From the NCBI GenBank assembly GCA_032622095.1, contig CP136062.1:19533739-19597738 (forward strand): 64,000 bases of DNA. Reading direction: 5' to 3'. The notes beneath the pieces are model-generated. The model had not been told where the DNA came from. It searched no databases and was given only the letters and a program-made list of their open reading frames with translations. The position numbers and the translations under genes are program-made. This stretch comes from Siphonodentalium dalli (lineage: Eukaryota; Mollusca; Scaphopoda; Gadilida; Siphonodentaliidae). How positions within the stretch are numbered: position 1 is the stretch's first letter; each line of letters begins with the position of its first letter. Below, in pieces: positions 54,935 to 64,000 of the stretch.

Positions 54935-57900
54935 TAACTATGACATGTTAGAATGAGGGACATTGAACCGTCAGCGTATGGCATGTTAGAATGACTCATG
55001 CATTATAATGAGGATATTGAACCGTCAGCGGATAGCATGCTAGAATGACACACTCATTTTAATTGGGACATTGAACCGTCAGCGGATGGCATGTTAGAAT
55101 GACTCGCGCATTATAATGGGACATTGAACCGTCAGCGGATGGCATGTTAGAATGACTCATGCATTATAATGGGACATTGAACCGTCAGCGGATAGCATGT
55201 TAGAATGACTCACTCATTTTAATTGGGACATTGAAACGTCAGCGGATAGCATGCTAGAATGACTCATGCATTATAATGGGACATTGAACCGTCAGCGGAT
55301 AGCATGTTAGAATGACTCATGCATTATAATGGGGACATTGGACCGTCAGCGGATAGCATGTTAGAATGACTCGTACATTATAATGGGGACATTGAACCGT
55401 CAGCGGATAGCGTGTTAGAATGACTCGTGCAATATAATGGGGACATTGGACCGTCAGCGGATGGCATGTTAGAATGACTCATGCATTATAATGGGGACAT
55501 TAAACCGTCAGCGGATAGCATGTTAGAATGACTCATGCATTATAATGGGGACATTGGACCGTCAGCGGATAGCATGGTAGAATGACTCGTACATTATAAT
55601 GGGGACATTGAACCGTCAGCGGATGGCGTGTTAGAATGACTCATGCAATATAATGGGGACATTGGACCGTCAGCGGATGGCATGTTAGAATGACTCATGC
55701 ATTATAATGGGGACATTAAACCGTCAGCGGATAGCATGTTAGAATGACTCATGCAATATAATGGGGACATTGGACTGTCAGCGGATAGCATGTTAGAATG
55801 ACTCATGCATTATAATGGGGACATTGAACCGTCAGCGGATGGTATGTTAGAATGACTCATGCATTATAATGGGGACATTGGACCGTCAGCGGATAGCATG
55901 TTAGAATGACTCACGCATTATAATGGGGACATTGAACCGTCAGCGGATGAAATGTTAGAATGCCTCATGCATTATATTGGGGACATTGGTCCGTCAGCGG
56001 ATGGCATGTTAGAATGACTCATGCATTATAATGGGGACATTGAACCGTCAGCGGGTGGCATGTTAGAATGACTCATGCATTATAATGGGGACATTGAACC
56101 GTCTGCGGATGGCATGTTAGAATGACTCATGCATTATAATGGGGACATTGAACCGTCAGCGGATGATATGTTAGAATGACTCATGCATTATAATGGGGAC
56201 ATTGAACCGTCAGCGGATGGTATGTTAGAATGACTCATGCATTATAATGGGGACATTGAACCGTCAGCGGATGGTATGTTAGAATGAGGGACATTGAGCC
56301 GTCAGCGGATGGCATGCTAGAATGACTCATGCATTATAATGGGGACATTGGACCGTCAGCGGATGGCGTGTTAGAATGACTCATGCATTATAATGGGGAC
56401 ATTGGACCGTCAGCGGATGAAATGTTAGAATGACTCATGCATTATAATGGGGACATTTAACCGTCAGCGGATGGCGTGTTAGAATGACTCATGCATTATA
56501 ATGGGGACATTGGACCGTCAGCGGATAGCATGTTAGAATGACTCACTCTTTATAATGGGGACATTGAACCGTCAGCGGATGGCGTGTTAGAATGACTCAT
56601 GCATTATAATGGGGACATTGGACCGTCAGCGGATGAAATGTTAGAATGACTCATGCATTATAATGAGGAACATTGAGCCGTCAGCGGATGGCATGTTAGA
56701 ATGACTCATGCATTATAATGGGGACATTGGACCGTCAGCGGATGGCATGTTAGAATGACTCACTCATTATAATGGGGACATTGAACCGTCAGCGGATGGT
56801 ATGTTAGAATGACTCATGCATTATAATGGGGACATTGGTCCGTCAGCGGATGGCATGTTAGAATGACTCCTGCATTATAATGGGGACAATGAACCGTCAG
56901 CGGATGGCATGTTAGAATGACTCATGCATTATAATGGGGACATTGAACCGTCTGCGGATGGCATGTTAGAATGACTCATGCATTATAATGGGGACATTGA
57001 ACCGTCAGCGGATGGTATGTTAGAATGACTCATGCATTATAATGGGGACATTGAACCGTCAGCGGATGGTATGTTAGAATGACTCATGCATTATAATGGG
57101 GACATTGAACCGTCAGCTGATGGTATGTTAGAATGAGGGACATTGAGCCGTCAGCGGATGGCATGCTAGAATGACTCATGCATTATAATGGGGACATTGG
57201 ACCGTCAGCGGATGGCGTGTTAGAATGACTCATGCATTATAATGGGGACATTGGACCGTCAGCGGATGAAATGTTAGAATGACTCATGCATTATAATGGG
57301 GACATTGAACCGTCTGCGGATGGCGTGTTAGAATGACTCATGCATTATAATGGGGACATTGGACCGTCAGCGGATGGCATGTTAGAATGACTCACTCATT
57401 ATAATGGGGACATTGAACCGTCAGCGGATGGCGTGTTAGAATGACTCATGCATTATAATGGGCACATTGGACCGTCAGCGGATGAAATGTTAGAATGACT
57501 CATGCATTATAATGAGGGACACTGAGCCGTCAGCGGATGGCATGTTAGAATGACTCATGCATTATAATGGGGACATTGGACCGTCAGCGGATGGCATGTT
57601 AGAATGACTCACTCATTATAATGGGGACATTGAACCGTCAGCGGATGGTATGTTAGAATGACTCAAGCATTATAATGGGGACATTAAACCGTCAGCGGAT
57701 GGCATATTAGAATGACTCGCGCATTATAATGGGGACATTGAACCGTCAGCGGATGTTATGTTAGAATGACTCATGCATTATAATGGGGACATTAAACCGT
57801 CAGCGGATGGCATGTTAGAATGACTCGCGAATTATAATGGGGACATTGAACCGTCAGCGGATGGCATGTTAGAATGACTCATGCATTATAATGAGGACAT

Positions 57901-59100
57901 TGGACAGTCAGCGGATGGCATGTTAGAATGACTCATGCATTATAATGGGGACATTGAACCGTCAGCGGATGGTATGTTAGAATGACTCATGCATTATAAT
58001 GGGGACATTGAACCGTCAGCGGATGGTATGTTAGAATGAGGGACATTGAGCCGTCAGCGGATGGCATGCTAGAATGACTCATGCATTATAATGGGGACAT
58101 TGAACAGTCAGCGGACGGCATGTTAGAATGACTCATGCTTTATAATGGGGTCATTGGACCTTCAGCAGACGCCATCTTATAATGACTCATGCATTATAAT
58201 GTGGGCATTGAACCGTCAGCGGATGGCATGTTAGAATGACTCACGCATTATAATGGGAGATTGAACCGTCAGCGGATGGCATGTTGGAATCACACATGCA
58301 TTATAATGGGGACATTGAACCGTCAGCGGATGGCATGTTAGAATGACTCACTCATTATAATGGGGACATTGGACCGTCAGCAGATAGCATGCTAGAATGA
58401 CTCATGCATTATAATGGGGACATTGGCCCTTCAGCAGACGCCATCGTATAATGACTCATGCATTATAATGTGGGCATTGAACCGTCAGCGGATGGCATGT
58501 TAGAATGACTCACGCATTATAATGGGAGATTGAACCGTCAGCGGATGGCATGTTGGAATCACACATGCATTATAATGGGGACATTGAACCGTCAGCGGAT
58601 GGCATGTTAGAATGACTCACTCATTATAATGGGGACATTGGACCGTCAGCGGATAGCATGCTAGAATGACTCATGCATTATAATGGGGACATTGGACCTT
58701 CAGCAGACGCCATCGTATAATGACTCATGCATTATAATGTGGGCATTGAACCGTCAGCGGATGGCATGTTAGAATGACTCACTCATTATAATGGGGACAT
58801 TGAGCCGTCAGCGGATGGCATGTTAAAATGACTCAAGCATTATAATGGGGACATTGAACCGTCAGCGGATGGCATGTTAGAATCACTCGTGCATTATAAT
58901 GGGGACACTGAACCGTCAGCGGATGACTTGTTAGAATCACTCATGCATTATAATGAGGAAATTGAACCGTCAGCGGACGGTATGTTAGAATGAATAATGC
59001 ATTATAATGGGGACATCGAACCGTCAGCGGACGGCATGTTAGAATGAATAATGCATTATAATGGGGACATTGAGCCGTCAGCGGATGGCATGTTAGAATA
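54935..59100. repeat. 54-bp satellite, about 4.2 kb (about 77 units)
   Basis: The unit runs GGGGACATTGAACCGTCAGC, GGATGGCATGTTAGAATGAC, TCATGCATTATAAT. Most units hold TGACTCA, the consensus AP-1 heptamer. Variants (GAACC/GGACC, GGATGGC/GGATAGC/GGATGAA) recur in the same order, so higher-order repeats exist: the variant AGAATGAGGGACATTGAGCC appears at 56281, 57130 and 58033 (849 and 903 bp apart), and a CAGCAGACGCCAT variant recurs near 58153, 58432 and 58700. It lies in the gene region upstream of exon A. Confidence 0.96.
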
Positions 59101-59360
59101 AAGGACATACTTATAATCCATTTATAAGAATGACGTTTTGAGCTGCCGTTGGATATACACATTCTGAAAATACTTTTGAACCGTCAGTATAGGAATAAGA
59201 ATGACGTTTTGAGATGCCGTTCGATATTCACATTCTGAAAACACTTTTGAACCGTCATCGGATGGCGTGTTAGACTAAAGGACCTATTTATAATCCATGT
59301 ATAAGACTGACGTTTTGAGATGCCGTTGGATATACACATTCTGAAATTACTTTGAGCAAG
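59101..59360. repeat. Diverged tail of the 54-bp satellite
   Basis: Two to three units combine ACTTTTGAACCGTCA with GAATGACGTTTTGAGATGCC and GATATACACATTCTGAAA. Confidence 0.75.
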
Positions 59361-59439
59361 AGTATTCCCACCAAATGTCCACAACAGAGGGTTTGCCGTC
59401 ACTTTAATCTGGGCAACGCCGAGTAACGCTGCTAATAAT

Positions 59440-60105
59440 AATATATAGACCGAGTATAATCATATATATACCAGGTATAATCATAAATAAACTAGTGTGG
59501 TATTCCTAAACCGGTATTATATATATAAACCCGGTATAATCATATATTAAAACAAGGGATAATCACATATTAAGCCAGTAAAATCATATATAAACCTAGT
59601 ATAATCATATATAAACCCAGTATAATCATACATAAACCAAGTATAATCATATATAAACCCAGCGTGATATATATAAACCAAGTATAATCATATATAAACC
59701 AAGTATAATCATATATAAACCAAGTATAATCATATATAAACCCAGCGTGATCATATATAAACCCAGCGTGATCATATATAAACCAAGTATAATCATATAT
59801 AAACCAAGTATAATCATATATAAACCAAGTATAATCATATATAAACCCAGCGTGATCATATATAAACCAAGTATAATCATATATAAACCAAGTATAATCA
59901 TATATAAACCAAGTATAATCATATATAAACCAAGTATAATCATATATAAACCAAGTATAATCATATATAAACCCAGCGTGATCATATATAAACCAAGTAT
60001 AATCATATATAAACCAAGTATAATCATATATAAGCCAAGTATAATCATATATAAACCCAGCGTGATCATATATAAACCAAGTATAATCATATATAAACCC
60101 GGCTG
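59440..60105. repeat. 21-bp satellite (about 30 units, two variants)
   Basis: Units AACCAAGTATAATCATATAT and AACCCAGCGTGATCATATAT alternate in short runs. Because the period is a multiple of three without frequent stops, it gives long repeated-heptapeptide frames on both strands (59570-60136); these are not genes. Confidence 0.97.
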
Positions 60106-60124
60106 GTGAATCCCTGCCATAGTT

Positions 60125-60608
60125 GACTGGCATCACGTTAGCGATAACATATCAGTATTACTCACCCCGACACATCATCACATTAGCGATAACATATCAG
60201 TATTACTCACCTGGACACAGCCATCACATTAGCTATAACATATCAGTATTACTCACCTGCACACAGCCATCACATTATCGATAACATATCAGTATTACTC
60301 ACCCCAAAAAAAACAGCATTATAGTTGACTGGCATCACGTTATCGATAACATATCAGTATTACTCACCCCGACACATCATCACATTAGCGATAACATATC
60401 AGTATTACTCACCTGCACACAGCCATCACATTAGCTATAACATATCAGTATTACTCACCTGCACACAGCCATCACATTAGCGATAACATATCAGTATTAC
60501 TCACCCCCAAAAAAACAGCATCACATTAGCGATAACATATCAGTATTACTCACCTGGACACAGCCATCACATTAGCGATAACATATCAGTATTACTCACC
60601 TGCGCACA
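60125..60608. repeat. 46-bp satellite (about 9 units)
   Basis: Units TAGCGATAACATATCAGTAT, TACTCACCTGCACACAGCCA, TCACAT. Two units carry CCCCAAAAAAAACAGCAT in place of the usual spacer. Confidence 0.95.
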
Positions 60609-60837
60609 GCCAATCGGTTGTTAGACACTACAATGAAAAACTACCCGATTAGTACAATGTTATATCCCATCAGGGGATATATGTTGGAACAGTTATGACG
60701 TGTCGTGACTGACTGTATTATATATGCAAAAATAAGCACACTGAATTATCTAGATCATGAAACCAACAAGGGCATGCGCTCAGTCTACCATCTGAAATCA
60801 CGACTGTCTGCATTAAAATAACTCAAACATTTATTAA

Positions 60838-61229
60838 CCCTTTACCCAACAGAAGGGCCCTGTGCCAATGCATTCTCTTATATATGCGAGTCGACCATAG
60901 GTCGCCTCGCATATATAAGAGAATGCATTGGCTTAACACATTAAAAATTATAAAATTGTTAAAGAATGTAAGAAAAAATGGTAAAAAGTGTTAAAAAAAG
61001 ATTTTGTTTAGGCCAATGCATTCTCTTATATATGCGAGGCGACCTATGGTCGACTCGCATATATAAGAGAATGCATTGGCACAGGGCATAACTGTAACTA
61101 TCACAATGTGGTCAAGGAGCCGGTTCCAATGATATCCATATTTGTATGGTTCTATTGAGACAGACCGAAGATATTTTAGGCTGTTGAAGCTTTATTTGGC
61201 CGCTTTTGGCCGTTTTGTTGGGTAAAGGG
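60838..61229 (+). mobile_element. piggyBac-like MITE with two hairpins, copy 3 (392 bp)
   Basis: Same orientation and order as the copy at 7428. Flanked by TTAA (60834-60837, 61230-61233). The ends are CCCTTTACCCAACAGAAGG and its complement. Hairpins are at 60864-60932 and 61012-61080. Confidence 0.9.
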
Positions 61230-61261
61230 TTAATGCATTTCTGTTTTTGTGGCAGACATTT

Positions 61262-61345
61262 GCAGAACAATTGTGTTGATGAAACATCACCACAACACTA
61301 TATACATCACCACAACACTATATACATCACCACAACACTATATAC
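61262..61345. repeat. 20-bp tandem triplet
   Basis: ATCACCACAACACTATATAC occurs three times in a row. Confidence 0.9.
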
Positions 61346-61794
61346 TGTCTGAAAAAGATGAATCAGTATTGATTTTTTCTATCTGCCAGATTATTGAAAA
61401 CGTGGTTGAATAATATTGGTGTTGTCATATGTTGTTTTGGACCTTCGCACGATAAGACAATAGTTCTGCAAATGGCTGCCAAAATCAGTTAAATATGCAA
61501 TGAAAATGTATGATTTAGTTTCTCGCAGACAGTCATGATTTCAGAAGGTAGACTGAGCGCATACCCTAGTTGGGTTCATGGTCTCGATTATGGAGCGTGA
61601 CAATATTACCTGTCAAACGCTCTATCGACCTACCTAGTTTTTTAAAACCCACTTTTTACATAATTAGAACATAACTCTCATATTGTCAGAGTGAACATGG
61701 TGGTTGTTGTCATAGTACCATTGGTTATATATGTGATAATGAGTGTCCCCTTCAAATTGATCGCTTAAAATATGAAATTTGTTTTTAAATTCAC

Positions 61795-61828
<34 letters not shown>

Positions 61829-62224
61829 TTTATTCCTCCATTTCTGAAGAGTCACTATATAATCAAACAAATACACATAACATAAACAAGGATTTACACA
61901 AACATTTCATGCACAAATTTTCCCAATGATACCAAACGTGTGATCATATCATGCGCAAACATAATTATCTGAATGTTGAAAGGGGACCATTTAAATAAAT
62001 CGATGAATAATTTCATGACGCGACAAAATGCTAGCCGTCGCGATGTCATGAATTTATCGAATTCGGCGATAAATGTATGCTAGTAGCCTAGTAGCATAGG
62101 GTGTATTCGAATCCGTGTTCTTCTTTGTTCGTGAATGACAGGCTACCATGGCCCTACCTGCATTAATCACATTGTTATAATCGTTCCCCGATTATCGGTA
62201 AAGCACACCAATTTCAAAGGCTGA
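61346..62224. other. Unique sequence with a TA microsatellite
   Basis: (TA)n at about 61797-61826. A stretch CGACTGTCTGCATT near 60800 and its related complement at 61530 flank the preceding MITE region. No gene recognised. Confidence 0.5.
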
Positions 62225-62750
62225 CAAACTTTTAACAAATAGTTCTCACAGTTTGTAAGTCTGTACTCGGGGATTATATAAATAGTTCACACAGTTTGTA
62301 AGTCTGTACTCGGGGATTATATAAATAGTTCACACAGTTTGTAAGTCTGTACTCGGGGATTATATAAATAGTTCACACAGTTTGTAAGTCTGTACTCGGG
62401 GATTATATAAATAGTTTACACAGTTTGTAAGTCTGTACTCGGGGATTATATAAATAGTTCACACAGTTTGTAAGTCTGTACTCGGGGATTATATAAATAG
62501 TTTACACAGTTTGTAAGTCTGTACTCGGGGATTATATAAATAGTTCACACAGTTTGTAAGTCTGTACTATGGGATTATATAAATAGTTCACACAGTTTGT
62601 AAGACTGTACTATGGGATTATATAAATAGTTCACACAGTTTGTAAGTCTGTACTCGGGGATTATGTAAATAGTTTACACAGTTTGTAAGTCTGTACTCGG
62701 GGATCATACAAATAGTTCACACAGTTTGTAAGTCTGTACTCGGGGATTTG
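62225..62750. repeat. 43-bp satellite (about 12 units)
   Basis: Units AAATAGTTCACACAGTTTGT, AAGTCTGTACTCGGGGATTA, TAT, with few variants (TTTACAC, CTATGGG). Confidence 0.96.
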
Positions 62751-62781
62751 CATTTCTCCGGATCATACAAGCCTGCAAATA

Positions 62782-63175
62782 GCGTGTCTGTCATTTGCAG
62801 AATGAGGTCACCAGAGGGTGAATTTAGTGATGCTATCCCGCACAGCCCTCTGGATACATCATTCTGCTTAGGCATCATCTTCTGGGAAGTATCTATAGCA
62901 TTAAATTAACATTGTTTTTAGTTACATTTCCATTCTATGAAGTTCTATATCCCCTAATTTGCAGAAGATAAAATTCATAATTGAGGTGCCCAATGGGTGA
63001 ACATCACCAACTTCAACTGGGGAACTTCAATCTGATCCTATGTCTGCCATAGTAGTTGAGGGCCTTAGCAGAATGAGGTCCACAGAGGGTGAATTTAGTG
63101 ATGCTGACCCGCTGTGCGGGATAGCATCATTAAATTCACCCTCTGGGGACCTCATTCTGCAAATGACAGGCACAC
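62782..63175. mobile_element. 394-bp inverted-repeat element with hairpin ends
   Basis: The left end GTGTCTGTCATTTGCAGAAT and the right end ATTCTGCAAATGACAGGCAC are near-complements, continuing inward for about 65 bp (GAGGTC, AGAGGGTGAATTTA, ATCCCGCACAG). Each end also folds on itself: 62797-62867 and 63068-63160 are hairpins. A relative is at 32633. Confidence 0.72.
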
Positions 63176-63770
63176 TAAACTCAGGCTTGGGATCATATGC
63201 TGCTACTTTCTTCTGATTTTCAAATATTTTCGCCTATATATTAATTTATCATATCTGCTAGCAGATCTTTTCCAAATATCTAGTTTGATGGCTAAATGTA
63301 TATATATATCCAACAAAATTGGGCATTTGGTATAATGTTGCAAGATATTCCTTATTTAGTTGGCAAATTTATCCCACTGGATGATAAAATGTGATCTTGG
63401 GAAGCCCCTTTAAATTCACGCTGCACAATGTGAGTACATGCCATTGTGTGAACATTAGTCTTGTGTGGAGAAGTTGGCTGGAAAATGTAGAAATAAATTG
63501 TGGTTCAGATAATCGATGTTTTAGGATGAACTCGACAACCACACTAGTCGATCGCATATAACAGTATGTAACATTCGCGTTGATTAACTATTAGTCGATA
63601 TCGAACAAATTGTTGATCAGTGTTATAATTCAAATCGCCAGATAACGCAATATATGACTCGTGTTGCATGTGCACATGATGTAGGCGGTGTGGCTTAGTA
63701 TGGATAAGTACAAAAACATCCCCGGTTGCAATGCATGGCTGAATTGGTCACTGTTGCATGTTTCCTTTTA
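63176..63770. other. Unique sequence
   Basis: No exon, repeat or RNA gene recognised. Confidence 0.35.
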
Positions 63771-63774
63771 ATAG

Positions 63775-64000
63775 CATATCCAGGATTATGCTAAATGGGT
63801 ATTTTGGTACACCAGTTCTATAACATATTGTAGAGTGCCAGGATATCATAAATGGGTATTTTGGTAAACCAGTTCTATAACATAGTGTAGAGTGCCAGGA
63901 TATCATAAATGGGTATTTTGGTACACCAGTTCTATAACATAGTGTAGAGTGCCAGGATATGATAAATGGGTATTTTGGTACACCAGTTCTATAAAATAGT
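63775..64000. repeat. 57-bp satellite, running off the right edge
   Basis: Units AAATGGGTATTTTGGTACAC, CAGTTCTATAACATAGTGTA, GAGTGCCAGGATATCAT; four units visible. Confidence 0.93.

Noticed and set aside
59570-60136. 188-codon frame with repeated YTWFIYD heptads
   Set aside because: It is the 21-bp satellite read in frame; the opposite strand gives an equally long repeated frame.

Overview
This is a 64 kb piece of an animal (eukaryotic) genome: AT-rich, intron-dominated and crowded with satellites and transposon debris. Only one host gene can be supported. Its four exons lie on the minus strand at 54328-54409, 40057-39809 (first base 40056), 23386-23171 and 2586-2253. All four have GT-AG borders and their phases agree (1-2, 2-1, 1-1, 1-2), with no stop codon. 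Together they encode about 293 residues of the N-terminal part of a multicopper ferroxidase of the hephaestin/ceruloplasmin type. The exon for the signal peptide and the exons for the remaining cupredoxin domains lie outside the window or were not recognised. The introns are 14.3, 16.4 and 20.6 kb long. The style of the gene, the L1/Tx1-type LINE and the abundance of TACATGTA-like words suggest a marine invertebrate, perhaps a mollusc; this is a guess, not a demonstration.

Layout from left to right. 1-2252: part of the next intron, starting with a 49-bp satellite. 2587-23170 (third intron in transcription order): a 1-kb polypyrimidine tract, piggyBac-like hairpin MITEs, local duplications, a target-site-flanked 4.9-kb LINE (10390-15321) in antisense orientation to the host gene, an array of palindromes (16059-16536), foldback elements, and a 2.6-kb TA-flanked element (20506-23149) ending about 20 bp from a splice donor. 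23387-39808 (second intron): motif arrays, a small TSD-flanked foldback element, a 160-bp repeat array, a nested 2.3-kb inverted-repeat element with a perfect 82-bp palindrome, and a second piggyBac-like MITE. 40057-54327 (first visible intron): a 723-bp insertion with 14-bp TSDs, a 6-kb giant foldback structure (43077-49075) that itself carries a 1-kb TSD-flanked insertion, a hAT-type MITE with 8-bp TSD, and several satellites. 54410-64000: a 4.2-kb satellite of 54-bp units, satellites of 21, 46 and 43 bp, a third piggyBac-like MITE, and a 57-bp satellite running off the right edge.

The LINE is the only element that still encodes recognisable enzymes (APE endonuclease, reverse transcriptase, C-terminal zinc-binding motif); one in-frame stop splits its long ORF. 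I saw no tRNA, rRNA, CRISPR array or prokaryotic feature. Nothing here is clearly a new biological system; the strongest candidates for a second look are the 6-kb foldback structure, the double-hairpin piggyBac-like family, the perfect 169-bp palindrome and the AP-1-motif-bearing satellite next to the ferroxidase exon.
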